Positions 24,512-36,348 of a stretch of 64,000 nt of DNA are shown here, in pieces. Made by a program: the position numbers and the translations under genes. The notes beneath the pieces were generated by a model. It worked only from the letters and a program-made list of their open reading frames with translations, did no database searches and was not told the DNA's origin. Each line of letters opens with the position of its first letter. Position 1 is the first letter of the stretch. This stretch comes from Atrichornis clamosus. Lineage: Eukaryota; Chordata; Aves; Passeriformes; Menuridae. The stretch spans positions 310,001 to 374,000 of the forward strand of contig WBMZ01009436.1 of NCBI GenBank assembly GCA_013400975.1. The letters run 5' to 3'.

Positions 24512-24620
24512 AAGGTGGGTGGGAGGGGGTTTAGTAGGTTTTTGGTTTGTTTTTTGGTAGGTTTTTTGGTTTGTTTGGTTTTGGGTTTTTTTTGTGGGGG
24601 TGGGGTGCGGTTTGTGTCTG
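24512..24620. repeat. G/T-only low-complexity tract with G-runs
   Basis: About 110 bp of the plus strand are nearly devoid of A and C. The tract consists of TTTTGG, TTTG and GGGTGGGAGGGGG-type words, with further G-runs (GGGGGTGGGG) at the 3' side. The G-runs could support quadruplex formation, though with longer loops than the 4.76 kb motif. It is strand-asymmetric but not purine/pyrimidine-segregated. Confidence 0.8.
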
Positions 24621-26066
24621 TACTATCACCATTCCCTGTGGTGGAAAAGGCTGCAAATCTTACAGGCTGCTTTTTCCATCCTTGATAAAATCAGTGCTAC
24701 AAGTCCTAGACATTTTCTGCAGGTCAATTTTTCATTTAAATGATACATCTCGTCTCTAAAACAAAGGTAGCCACAAATGTCCTTTAGGAAAAATGCTCTT
24801 TTAGGAAACCCAAGATTTATCCTACATCCCCTGCATCCAATCTCCAAAGAATTAAATTCTCTGGCAAATCCCTAGGAACCAACTGTCCAAAATTAATCAG
24901 CATTTTAAAAAATCATTGAAACGGCTAACCTGTGTATCCTGCATATAAAAATTTGGAAAAAACCCCATTAATGTAGTTGTTTTTATAGCAAAATCAACAG
25001 TGTCTTTCACAAGAGGTCATTGTTCCAGAGGAAATATCAAGAATTGTTTTGAATACATAGGTTACTGCATGACACAAATGCTCCTGCTATTTGCAAGAGT
25101 CCACTTAAATAAATCATACATCAGAAAGCAAAAAGCAGTACTATGTCTGTCTCATTTTTCCATGTTTTGAGATAGTACATCTCACTCTGCAATTTTGCAG
25201 CTTTCATTGTAAACACTAGTTGATTTTGTACAACACAGAGAAAATCTCTCTCAGGTAGCCAGTACCACACTACCAGAGCTAGCAAGGCCAAAGCAAACAG
25301 AAGCAAACTTTTCCCAAGAAGACCTTCATGTCTTATGGACACAAACAGTGAGCCTTGGAAAAAGCACAGTCAGGAGAAAAAGCCAAACCACTGTGATCAG
25401 TAAAGCTCCAACTGCTTATGGGTGAAATCACTTCAGCAGCATTTTTAAGAATTGTCTGGACCTGTTATGATATTAGGACTTTTGTGCCATTGTGATTACT
25501 CAGAAATAAGTAGATGAACAGTAGGAAATGAAAGGATTAATGGCCATACACCTTTATTTTTTTACTAGTTACTTGGCTATTTTTTCACTTGATCAGTGAT
25601 TGTGGGTATTTATCATTTGAATAGTTGGAGGCTTGGTTTCCGGAAGCCAGGATCAGTACTGGGGATGCTAAAAAGGCATGTTGTCTTCACAAACTCTCTC
25701 GTGTTTTCCAGACTGCTTCCTAGTCACACCAGTGTACCCCTAGTTCTGTGGGAGAGCCTCAAAGATTCTCCCCAGCAGAGCACCCACCACTGCTTGTGTA
25801 ATACTGCACTCACTGCTGGCACCCCCAGCTCAGAGTCGCTCTGCAGCGCTGACCTGCACAGCCAGCAATCCCCACGCCCCGTCCCTGCCTCCTGCTGGCA
25901 CCAGTGCTGCCTTTTATTCTGCTCGTTAACCTCTGTGGATCCCAAACACTCATGACTTCATCGAACCAATACTGAGATTCGATCTGTCAATCTGGATAAC
26001 GCAGGTGCTGAATGGAGCAGTGTTGGTTGGGGACATCTGCAGGCAAAGCGTCAGTGCTACAAATTT

Positions 26067-26087
26067 CACACACACGCACACACACAA
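26067..26087. repeat. (CA)n microsatellite, interrupted
   Basis: CACACACACGCACACACACA, a short dinucleotide run with one CG interruption. Confidence 0.85.
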
Positions 26088-26830
26088 GCCTGCTCTTTAA
26101 AAAGAGGCTAGATTATAAAGATGCAAGCAGACAAATACAATCACCAAACCATTTCTCCTCATCTCTTCTTGAGAATTTGAAAGTACTACCCTGAAAAACA
26201 GCCACAGCAGGGACTACATCTAAAGCAATAATTAATCCACGGAAAAAATCCCTTCTCAAACATCCCAGCCTGCCCACTTCCATTGGTGAGCAGCCCAGTA
26301 TCAATGAAGTTTTGATGGGATGTCAGTCCCACGGCTCAAGTGGCAACTTTTGTATTTACATCCATTGTTCAATAACACACTCACTCCCCTTCTCTAACCC
26401 AAACTTTATTAAAATTGGAAAGATGCACTCGAGTATTTTTCCAGAGAAGATGGACTACTTAGACTTGATACTGAAAAGTGATTCCCTGTGGTAAGGAAAT
26501 GAAGAACTGTGAAGTGCTTAAAGAGACATATTTAATGCCTTAAGCTCTGATACTGAGTTAACAGTTAGCATGGTCTCGGTTTTAAGGAAATAAATTGATT
26601 CTCAGGCTCCCTTATTTCAATAAACCCCCAATAGAAACTCAGCTACAACTTTTTCCTCTCCAGCAGACAATACAGGGAGGGATTGTTTGTTTTAATTATT
26701 TTATTTCTTTTAATGAGATGGTGCAATGACCACAAGATACCAAGGTGTTTTACAGAGCAACATATAGAAGAGTACTGTTGTCCTCATGAGAGCACACAGG
26801 TGTACATTGTGCCATGGGGAGAAAGCAAAA

Positions 26831-26888
26831 GGATGTTAGGAGGTTTTTGCTCCCATAATGGATGTAAGGAGGTTATTGCTCCCATAAT
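26831..26888. repeat. 29-bp tandem duplication
   Basis: Two adjacent 29-bp units (26831-26859 and 26860-26888) share 27 positions. Each begins GGATGT and ends GCTCCCATAAT. The two mismatches are T to A changes. This is a small local duplication, younger than the ancient repeats around it. Confidence 0.9.
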
Positions 26889-27781
26889 GGAGCAGTTGTG
26901 ATGCTCAGGGAAGTAGAGGTGGCAGAGCAACAGGCAGCCCCAGTGACACAACAAAGCAATAGGAATTGGAGAGGGCAGGGGTGGATTAGACATTAAGAAA
27001 AAAATTATCACCAGGAGCTCTGGGTAGATATTAATGAGGAGGAAGGTGAAAATCAGAGTGATACCTGCCAGGAGCAGGTTAGGGAATGGAAATCTGGCCA
27101 TGAGCCAGCAAGAAACACATATATCTTTTTAGATCCTGGTCAGCCCTGTTTCCCATTTCATTCTCAGAGTGTGAAGGGGCTTAGCTCTGTGTGGAACAGC
27201 AGAAATGCATCACAGAGCCTTTTTTTTAGTATCAGGCTCCTCCCTGCTTCAAACCGTTCATGGACCCACTCAGAGGCACCTAAGTAAACTATACAGAGCT
27301 CAACCCTAAAGCTATGCCTATGATAGATGAAGATAGTTTGAGAAAGAACTTGTATAATACAGAGGCAAAACCAGTCAATTTTGCCTGAAATAGATTTGGA
27401 GAAAAATTTCAACCCTTAATTTCTGACTGCAACATGTCTGAGCTTTTTCTTACTGCAAGTACAATCCACCCTTCTAGAAAAGCCAGAGACAGAGATAAAA
27501 CATGGGAGACTTGCTCCAACTTGTTCTATTTACCTTGTTCAATTTGCGAAAATGTTCAAATATCTGAGCAGAATATAGAAAGGACAGCAGTGGCAATAGC
27601 TTTACAGTTATACTCACCCACAGATATTAATCTAGAAGGTACTGGGGAGTTCATAAATAAATAACAATAACCTTCATACTCAGCATAGATACAGATTTTA
27701 TACCAGGCGTAAAAACATTAGAAGCAGGCATAAGCTAAATCAAACAAGGGCTTAGATCAACTGAATAATTGTGAATTTTAA

Positions 27782-27845
27782 AATCAGAAGGGCACCTATG
27801 AGCTCTCTTCTGAACTCCTGAGTTTAAAAGCCAAAGAATTCGAAT
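27782..27845 (-). repeat. Ancient CR1/L3-type LINE 3'-end fragment
   Basis: The plus strand reads AATCAGAAGGGCACCTATGA, then GCTCTCTTCTGAACTCCTG, then an AAGCCAAAGAATTC segment. This follows the antisense of the old amniote CR1/L3 3' end: GGAAGGACC, then GATCATCTAGTCTGACCTCCTG, then a GGCCATAGAA block. The piece is about 60 bp and strongly diverged. A second member of the same kind lies at 34460-34535. Confidence 0.5.
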
Positions 27846-29359
27846 AAAGCTTTTAGCATTCAGCTAGTAAGTTCTATTGAAATGAAGGCAGAAATTTTAA
27901 AAAGACATTCATAAAATATTCCAAGTTTAGGAAATCCCAACACAAGTCCAGAGAATTTGTTGTAATGATTAATCACCTTCCATTGTTTAAAAAAGTAGTA
28001 ATCTGAAATTTATTTCTAGACTAAATTCGTGTCAAATTTACTTCCAGCTGCTAAATCTCATCATGCCTTTTCTGCTAGACCAGGATTATCCTAAGTCAAT
28101 TGTGGTCAAGAAAGCACTCAACAGCTTAATGGGGCTATACAGTAAAGAAAAAAAGGAGGTAATGCTAAAGAGAAAAATAACACAACCAACCCACTTGCTG
28201 TGCTGTCTGTGGCTGGAAGCCACTCCTGGGGTCTTGACCAGCTGGGTGAAATATCACGTATGGCCAGGGGGCAGTTGCCCCATTATGATTTATAAATGAC
28301 AATTGTTTCAACAACACTGCATGTGATGAGCACCAAGCAGGCTGCCAGTGGTCTCCTCTTAGCTGGTCTGGTCTACAGTTCCTCAGATCCAGTCGAGCCT
28401 TTGGGAGGAATCACCACTGCAGTATTTTATGACTTTAGAAATGCTATTTCTCTTTTTCCCAGCCAAGGGAAAATGACTGTTCAGCTGCAGTGATAACATT
28501 ATCAGGTGCCCCTTTTCAAGGTTGATGCAGTCATCTCCTGAACAAAACCCCCTTGAAAGCACTTGATGAAAAAGAGGTAAGAAGTGACAGCTGGGTGTAG
28601 AATACAGTGACAGTAGTGAACAATCATTAACACCACAACCCTTGCTGCTTTTAGAACTGGGGCAGCATTTTCCCAGCACTGAAGATGTCTGTCCACACCT
28701 GTGTCAGAAGTGTGCCTGTTCTGAGCTCCCACTCAACACTGTCACTGGCTGCCTGCCCCAGCTTCCCTGCAGGGAGGTGTCCAGCCAGCCATCCTCTAAA
28801 AGAATCAGCTGATTCCCTGAGATGGATCGTTTCTGTCTCTCATCACGAGGCAAAGGAATAAGAAGCGAAGCAAGAAGGCTGTTGGGGTATTGGCTAATCA
28901 GCATTTAGGGAGGATCACACAAGCAACTAAGACAGAACATTATGTTAAAATTTTCACTTAGAAAGACAAGTGCTGGGAAGGAGATAGGTTTTTCTTTTAA
29001 ATCACATGGAAAATTCATCTTCTCTGGGTGTCTTATGGGATAAGAGACCAGCAAAAGAGATCTATCCTGCTCCAGAGTTTGGCATGTATCTGAATACAAC
29101 TTTGGATTGTGCTGATCCCTGCCAGTGACACTTGAGTCAGACCAGACTTAGCTCAATCTGTGCCTCCCCAAACACAGTTCTCTGCAAAGCCTATGAGCAC
29201 TCATACTCTGACTTGTAAATGGAACAAACTTCCTCAATATCATGAAAAAAAGAAAAACTGAGGGATTGTGCCTGCCTGCATCCCCTTCATGTCATTTTAA
29301 CAGCGTGGCTTTTAAGAGCATAAACACCCCCTCAAAATTAGTACAAATGTTTCCTTCAT

Positions 29360-29540
29360 CGTCTTGCTCTGACTCTAATGGGTAAAACACATTTCCACAG
29401 TGCACATCCAGCATTCTCACCGCACGGCTCTCCTGTCAGTAACGGCAGCCGATGTGTTCAAATGAACAATTGGCAATAAATAAAACTGACAAGAGTAAAT
29501 TGCAAAAGCAGGAGCTGTGGCATGGGGAATACTCACAAGC
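29360..29540. promoter_or_regulatory. Possible conserved non-coding element
   Basis: In CpG-poor surroundings this patch carries CpGs at CACCGCACGG, TAACGGCAGCCG and nearby. It then has AACAATTGGCAATAAATAAA, with SOX-like (ACAATTG) and HOX-like (AATAAA) words. This looks like developmental enhancer DNA, but the only evidence is composition and motif words. Confidence 0.22.
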
Positions 29541-32500
29541 CAGAGAGGCATTACAGTCCTTTCGCCTTTAGGTCACTACTATCCACTAACACCCAGTTTG
29601 TCAAGTTAGGCTGACTCTTTCTTGTCCTTGGGCCTGGAAGATTCCCATAGAAATGCAGGGCTTGTAGCCAGCAGGAGATCCCCCTCCCCTTTCCGTGGGC
29701 TGGTGTTTATTTCTTTCCTACAAGTCTACTCCCCACTCACATACTTTTTTCCTCACAGTTTTCTCATCTGACCTAATTTGTGAAAAATGGAATGACATTC
29801 AGTGCAATCAGCTCTTGAGCTATCTGTATAAGCAACTTCGCAGTGCAGTGCAGACTATTCATATTTATATGGCAATATTTCTAATTGTGTTTGGCTTTAC
29901 ACATTAATAAAACTGCAGTATCTTCCAGTACTCTGGTCACCATATTCACCAGGAGAATTTCTGAATCAGTCCTTCTGAACTCCAGGCAAAAACTATCCAA
30001 AACAAAGGTAAATTGAATGTTATCATAACAGGACTTTTTGGGCTCAATGGATGTTTTCAGTGCTGAGGTACGTGGAAGATCAGAACAGATGTACTTGTTA
30101 AGTTTGGGCTCAACTTCTTAAAGACAGTTTGCCACTCTGGGCCTGAGCTCAAGAACCAAGGTGTTCCCACCTACCCCTCCATTGTGGCCAACAGTTCCCA
30201 GAGAAGCAAGTAATTTGTGTCATCCCCAAAAAATTGGCTTTCACCTGCATATCCCAGGATCTGCTTTCTCTCTAGCTGTCCTTGGGAAGGAACCTCTCTG
30301 TTGAGACAGGCTGTTTGCAGTTCCGTCCTTTTGGATATCATATCAATATCAATATTCATGCTAGGAATAAACTGAGCACTCCCTGTGTGACTCTACAAGG
30401 TCATCTGGTAACTCCTTTCAGGTTCATTATGATAAGTCTCCCTTTTCATATTGTGTGCAGAAACATGTGAGTAACCAGCTGATGCACAAGAGATTATTAC
30501 CCATATTAAAAGTTCAATGTTGTCTTTGTGTCCTTTCCCTTTTTGAAAGGTTCAATTGTCTTGTAGAAGTTTATAAGGTTGGGAGCATATGGACTGATTT
30601 GTTTTGCTTTTCTGGAAAAGAATAAAACAATCCAAGGCTTTATGTAGCTCTCAGGGACTGCAGTGTGTTGTCTGTCAGTGACAGCAAGAAGCATAGTAAC
30701 AGGTAATAAAAACAAGCTACTAAGATTCAGACTCACATAGACACGAGTATCCTTTTTCAGATGCTCATGTCAACTAGCATTAAGTACCTAATGCTAGCCA
30801 GAATAGTTTTAGGAAGAAACGCTTTAATGAAACCTGATACCTGGAGGCAGGTTGCTAAGTCAGTGCTTGCCATTTGAAGGAAAAACAAACAAGCAAACAA
30901 AAGATAATCAAGAACCAGTTGAACCAGCCTTAATGTTCTCAATAAGAAATTCATTACATTGTTCTGCATATATATTGTAAATGCAGTTACTTATCAAGAT
31001 CCCAGTGCAGATTTGCTTTTTCTTCTTATTTCTGTGTAAATTACTTGACTGTTGCATTCAACTAAGGCAGTGCTGAAGTAATTTTAACTTGTCAAATTTT
31101 GACATAGCATTTCAATGAAATTAAGCAAGATTCTTCGAAGATCAATGTGTCTTAGTATGTCTTCTGCACCCAAGATTTGTGATTTTTAATTATACCACAT
31201 GCAGTCAGATCTCCCAAAAGAAGTGTGAAAATGTACTAATTTATAGAGGGGTGGAGGGAGAAAGATGAACAGTTAGTCAGAGGATAATACCTTCATGCAT
31301 CAGTGTGTTCCAGGGTAAATTAGCTCCTGTTAACCTGGTAAGTCTTTATAGTCTTTATTTCACATCTAAGGAGATGGCACTGAGGTCTCAATGAAAACTG
31401 CCAAGGGATGAAGTCAAGAAGCATCCTGAGAGACTAGACTGTGCTTCATATCCTGGAATTCTGCCTAGCTGGAACAACTCTTCCTTGACTCCTTTCTGGG
31501 AAAGGGTTAAAAGCAAAGATTGAGTTTGGACACATTTATTATCATACCTTGAAAGTGAACTCACCAAGCAAGAAGCAGGAAGAAGGGAAGACTAATTTGC
31601 TCTCAAAGACTCTTGATTTGAACAGATATTTTCAATTATGTGTGATTGTTTTATCTGAATATTATAAGGATCAAAGTCATTTAATCTGTCAGTCAGATCA
31701 GGTCTTCATCTCACATCTGGAAGAGGAAAAACAAACAATTGAATGGAAGGTGCTGTTCTCAATTACAGTCCTCTAGGCAAATAATAATTATATGGTTTGC
31801 TCTTGTTAAGGGATAAACCTCAGAATGATACACAGAAATTGTCTATTAGAAACACTGGTTTGTGAATTTAAGTTTAGACATCAATAAGTTACATTTCCTA
31901 AGAGAAACACCCTGACAGAACTGTTCGTGTTATCTTTCCCTTTAACAATTTCCTTCAGCCTAAGGAAAAAAAAAGTCTTGTATATTCCTTTAGTCTCCAC
32001 CTTTCTATTTTTATTTTTTAGAGACGATCCAAATGTTTCTACCAGAAATTAGCTTTTTGATTGTCAATTTTTTTGGCAGTAATTAATTTCTAGTTTTTGA
32101 TGCTGCCTAGTTACTATAACTTTTAAGAACTCTTGAGCCATGGATCTTCAGTGCACCAGAGGAACCTGTATGGCTAAACTTCAGATTTCTGGATTGTAAC
32201 TTATTTTCAGCTTTGCCCCTGAACAGGTGTTAAGATAATAGGATGTGACTGTTGGCATTTAGAGAAGGTGCCAGCTTACAGAAACTGTCTCCTGCTATAT
32301 TGCATAAGAAGAGCGAAAGCAGGCAAGGGTTGTCAGCTAGCAAGCACATACCAAATGAGTTACAGCACAGAATAGGAGAGGTTTTTATGTCACTTTCATA
32401 GCACTTTAAACCAGAATTTAATGAATTGGAGCTTTTTGGGGCTCTAGCAGTTTTCAATCAACCTGTAGGTTCAATGGACAACTTATATGAAATTAACATT

Positions 32501-33442
32501 AAAAAAGTAAGAAAACCTACCCATTATCATTACGTTTAAGTAGCTATGCAGAAGCCTGTACTAGCAAGGGAAAATATGCATGTGTCCACAAACTTATGAG
32601 GCTTAGGATGTCAGCAAAAGGCTCTTGTGTCAGAGCAGAAGAAAGAGTGCAACCATCTAAAGCTACTTCAATCACAGTCTTGCACAACCAAAGCCTTCTG
32701 CTCCCTCCTGTTCCATACTCCCAGAGCACAGACTCCTCTAGACTGCTGTCAGATAGTCAGAGATCTTGCCATGAAATGCTTTCTTTCTACCATGGCAGAG
32801 ATCTGCTCAGCAGCCTCTTCAACTTGGGGCTGGCAAAGCAGCTCTGACAACCTCATTCATCTGACCAGGAATCCTATGTCAAGCCTTTGCTCTATCCTTC
32901 TCACTGGAATGAACAAACCAGGCCTTGCTTCTGCATAACAAACACTCCACTGTTTAGTGAAACTCAAAGGTTTCAGTGTGCCCACCCACAATGGGGCCAA
33001 TCCAAACTTGTCTGAATCCAGGATTGATGTTGGACTCACACAATGAGTAGGTAAACTTGGCACCTTTCTGCTTTCCAAAGACTTAAGGCAACCAGCTGGA
33101 TGCTCTTCTTAGGAGACCATGCAGCATCTTTGAACTCACCTGTTGGAGCAGAAGTCACCTTGATGTGTAAATAGCCTTTCACTACCTTTCTAAGTTCCTC
33201 TGTTCCAACCTATTTAAATAGGAGCTAAAGGTCATTTTGGATCATTACTCTATCCTACAGCAGAACACCGACTGTCCAGCTTCTCCACTGCTTCTTCTGT
33301 CAAGCCCCCTAACTTTAAAACTGGGTTGCCAGTTTCTAAGATTTCTGTGCAGATGACAACTGAGAGTGATTTATGACACCTTTGGCATAAAACTGTTTAT
33401 CAAACTTTCTAAGGAAAGAAAATTGGAAGAAAAAGAAATCAA

Positions 33443-33512
33443 ACAAAAAAAAACCCCAAACCCAAACCAATAGCAACAAAAAACCCCCTCAAAAATAACC
33501 AAAAAAACACCC
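33443..33512. repeat. A/C-rich low-complexity tract
   Basis: The plus strand is almost entirely A and C (AAACAAAAAAAAACCCC, then CAAACCCAAACCAA, then CAACAAAAAACCCCCTC). It is the complement-sense counterpart of the G/T tracts at 21.0, 24.5 and 58.3 kb and similar to that at 59.9 kb. Confidence 0.8.
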
Positions 33513-33894
33513 TGCAATCTAATATTCACAGATTTCTGGCTTCTGTGTCTGGGACTGGATCTGGCAATTTCTTCAACTACTCAGTTACACGTCCAATTTT
33601 TCTGCCTGCACATCTGTTTATTGGCAGAGCTTAAGTCATCCCTTAATCCTTTTTGTCATAAAGTAAGTTTACCTAGCTCCTGTATTATCTGCCTGCAAGG
33701 CATATTTACCATATGTGAAACTGAAACCAAATTTAAACTACAGGTATAATGGTCAGTATCTTCAGAAAATAGGCCAATCATATATAAGATGATTCTAATG
33801 GTTTAAAGTTGTGCCAGACTTAAATAACAACACAGAATTAAAAAAAAAAAATTTAAAGTTTAAAAAAAAGAACCTGCTTAGCCATGTAGATTCC

Positions 33895-34206
33895 TTCCTG
33901 TGGCAAAATTTGTAGCAAAAGATAAGGTTTTTAATTAGACCAACTGATATAGCTGGAAAATAGCAGGCACATGCTTCCAGGCACATGAGCCCTTTGTCAG
34001 GTCTGAAATACAAGAAAAACACTTCGGGCTAAATACAGGTTGAGAACAAGCTGCTTTAAGTTTAACTTTATTATGTTAATCAGCCAATTTGAGAGAAAGG
34101 TGTGCTTTGTGTTGTAATTGCTCAGCTCATTACATGTGGAAGAGTTCTTAAATTCCAACGTGCTGATATGCTTAGGACACATTTTATTGTACAATTGGCT
34201 CATCAT
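33895..34206 (-). mobile_element. Penelope-like 3' end relic, copy 2, with upstream remnant
   Basis: On the minus strand the distal part reads ATTTCAGACCTGACAAAGGG, a small hairpin AGGGCTCATGTGCCT (33979-33993 on +), CCAGCTATATCAGTTGGTCT, AATTAAAAACCTTATC and TACAAATTTTGCC. It is the paralogue of the 22.4 kb copy. Upstream (34206-34000) the sequence keeps a 69-codon open frame starting MMSQLYNKMCPKHIS and including NELSNYNTKHTF. This may be the decayed C-terminus or 3' untranslated region of the parent element. From memory, turtle elements of this type have a comparable order: endonuclease end, then CATTTAG...CCAGACCTGAAGAAG, then GTTGGTCTAATAAAAG. The paralogy is seen; the assignment is inference. 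Confidence 0.6.
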
Positions 34207-34459
34207 TCAGCTTAATAAGGAAAATACCCAGGAAATGAAACTAAGAGCAAAGGGCACTCAATGCTGACACTGTATTTGGGAATGTGGACCAGCTCCAAAT
34301 GCCTCCCTTCTCCTCCCATAACAAAACTGCACACATTGGAAATAAAAGAGAGGTCAAGAAAACTATTTTACCAAATATCAGTTTTCTGATAATCTAAATG
34401 GACAAGCCTAAATTCACTTCACTGGCTCCACTGACATCAATTGCACAGAAACGTAGTTG

Positions 34460-34535
34460 TGTATTTCAAGGGCAGGAAGACCCATTAGATCATCTGCTCT
34501 GACCTCCTGCAGAGCTGCACGTTGTACTATTTAAT
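34460..34535 (-). repeat. Ancient CR1/L3-type LINE 3'-end fragment
   Basis: The plus strand contains TTTCAAGGGCAGGAAGACCC, then ATTAGATCATCTGCTCTGAC, then CTCCTGCAGAGCTGCA. The GATCATCT-G-CTCTGACCTCCTG block is the best landmark of the antisense 3' end of old amniote CR1/L3-type elements. It is better preserved than the copy at 27.8 kb. Confidence 0.65.
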
Positions 34536-35786
34536 AAAAAACAACTGTACTGTGCAGGTGTTCCAAGACCCTTTCCTTTCTCATTTGGTGTCTAAGCTTC
34601 CTTTTCTTTTCCACAGTTACTTAAATCTTTGCATGTTGCAACGCTATGCAATGGCAAACAATGTCCTGACCTGAACTCCTTCAGGGTGTCAGTATCAGAA
34701 AAGCAAATATTTAGACAAATGGTTGTGATAGTTAGTGTAAATAATGTAGCAATAACAGTGAAGCAGAAATATTTCCTGGAGGTTTAATGCCTAGCAAGGA
34801 GGAGCTGATGCTCTGAATTGATTTTGGCCAGTTAATAAACGTCTTGCCATTGTCTATAAATAGATTATTTTTGCTATTGTTATATCACAAAAACAGAAAA
34901 TTAAGTATACATTTAGAGCCCTGTGGCATATGGCTTTGTTTCTGGATGACAATTGCCACATACATCATGCAGAATAAATGTTTGCAACCCTGCCTGGTTG
35001 AATCATTTCTCCAGAATCCACCATTTTGTGTTAAAATTCCTCATTGGCTCATGAGTCTCTTGTTTTGCATGACCTGTTACTTTCCTGAAAACAGGAAAAA
35101 AGACAGCTGAAGGAAGGTCTTTGTCTTGAGGTCCCATTTCTGTCTCTCTGAGTAATGTTACTGTGGGACCTACAGGTCACCTGGCAACATTACGGGAATA
35201 TTCAATTATCCCTGGGAAATGCTGTGTCCCATTGCTGTGGCACTGATGAGCAAACCACATAAAACTCAGAGATGAATGTGAAAAGCAAACCCTTATAAGC
35301 CTGAACATTTCTGTGAGTAGAATCTTGAGAATTATTTAGTGCCTCTGCCAGCAAAACTGTTTCACAAATTTTCGGTGTTCTGCCTACTGCTTTGATCCCT
35401 TTTATTTCACCCCCCCCCATCCCTGCCTAATCCTACTGATCACAGGAAGCAATGAAACAAAATAAAACCATTATCTATTAAAGGGCCACAAACTGCAGAA
35501 GTTATAAATCCCTGCCACATTTCTGGAACTGCTGTGTTCTTGCACTTCACTTGAGAAGCAGTCCTTGAAAATCTGATAACTTCAGGTCTGTTTGGATCAA
35601 GACTGGGCAGAGCTCTTCTATACCTTGACCTGACCCAATACCACACATCAGATTGGAAGCACCAGAGTCCTTTTTCTGCATGACTTCCTTTCTTTAGTGC
35701 CAGACTGCTGGAGGATCTGTGGCAAAATCAGACAACTTTGAGGCCATTTCTTGTCCTCTGCTTTTGCCCGGAACTGGCCAGTTCAG
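34536..35786. other. Non-coding stretch
   Basis: No gene is recognised. At about 34790-35090 the DNA is AT-rich with TCTATAAATAGATTA (a nearly palindromic MEF2-like CTATAAATAG at 34855-34864) and other AT-rich words. A C-run lies at about 35410-35418. Open frames are short. Confidence 0.5.
34855..34864. promoter_or_regulatory. MEF2-like / TATA-like site
   Basis: CTATAAATAG fits the MEF2 consensus YTAWWWWTAR and also contains TATAAA. It sits in an AT-rich patch without other support, so this is only a candidate site. Confidence 0.25.
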
Positions 35787-36348
35787 TGCAGTGGTTTAAC
35801 CACAGCTGGCAACGAAGGAGCATGCAGACACACACTCACACCCACCGCTGAGTGGGATGGGGAGGAGACTCGGAAAAGAGAGAAGGTTAAATCCTTGCGT
35901 AGAGATAAGAACAGTTTTAATAATTTAAATAATATAAAACTATAATAACAATTGTGATGAAAGGGAGGCACCAAAGCGAGAGGGAAATAAAACTGGAGAA
36001 AGACAAGTGATGCACAGTGCAGTCGCTCACCACCCACTGGCAAGTGCCCAGCCAAGCTGTGACCAGCGTCTCCTGACCAATTCCCCCCAGTTTATACACT
36101 GAGCATGGAATATCCCCCAGGTCAGTTCAGGTCAGCTGTCCTGGCCATACTTCCTCCCAGCTCATTGTGCACCTGCTCACTGGCAGAGCCTGGGAAACTG
36201 AAAAGTCCTTGACTTGGAGTAAGCACTGCTTAGCAACAAATAAAACATCAGTGCGTTATCAACATTATTTTCATACTGAACCAAAAAAGACAGCACTGTA
36301 CCTGCTACTAGGAAGAAAATTAACTCTATCCCAACTGAAACCAGGGCA
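35787..36348 (-). mobile_element. Avian ERV solo LTR, minus strand
   Basis: On the minus strand the element starts near TGCCCTGGTTTCAGTTGGGA, followed by TAGAGTTAATTTTCTTCC. It ends with a GGTTAAACCACTGCA-type terminus, so the TG...CA ends are kept in mutated form. Internally it keeps a TATA box (TATAAA, + positions 36091-36096), an ATTAAA-type polyadenylation region (around 35910-35920) and a TAA-rich stretch. It is the same family as 54603-55200. From memory this is a common songbird/neoavian LTR type (TguLTR-like). No gag, pol or env sequence flanks it, so it is a solo LTR. TCAG occurs immediately on both sides (35783-35786 and 36349-36352), a possible short target duplication. The tandem A/C/G-rich segment near 35820-35880 belongs to the LTR. 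Confidence 0.85.

Larger units (their letters stand above)
22476..27781. other. Non-coding stretch
   Basis: No gene is recognised. A GC-richer patch lies at about 22740-23060 and another at about 25780-25900, without CpG-island character or a recognisable product. Simple repeats are the G/T tract at 24512-24620, a CA run at 26067-26087 and a 29-bp tandem duplication at 26831-26888. Overlapping open frames of up to 119 codons have no recognisable domains. Confidence 0.55.
27846..33894. other. Non-coding stretch
   Basis: No gene is recognised. The stretch contains a possible conserved non-coding patch at about 29360-29540 with several CpGs and homeodomain-like words, and an A/C-rich tract at about 33443-33512. 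Open frames of up to 103 codons (32627-32938 on +) have no recognisable family. Confidence 0.55.

Noticed and set aside
26690..26830. Possible MIR/L3 fragment (CCAAGGTGTTTTACAGAG block)
   Set aside because: Only one short landmark matched and the rest did not follow a known consensus order.
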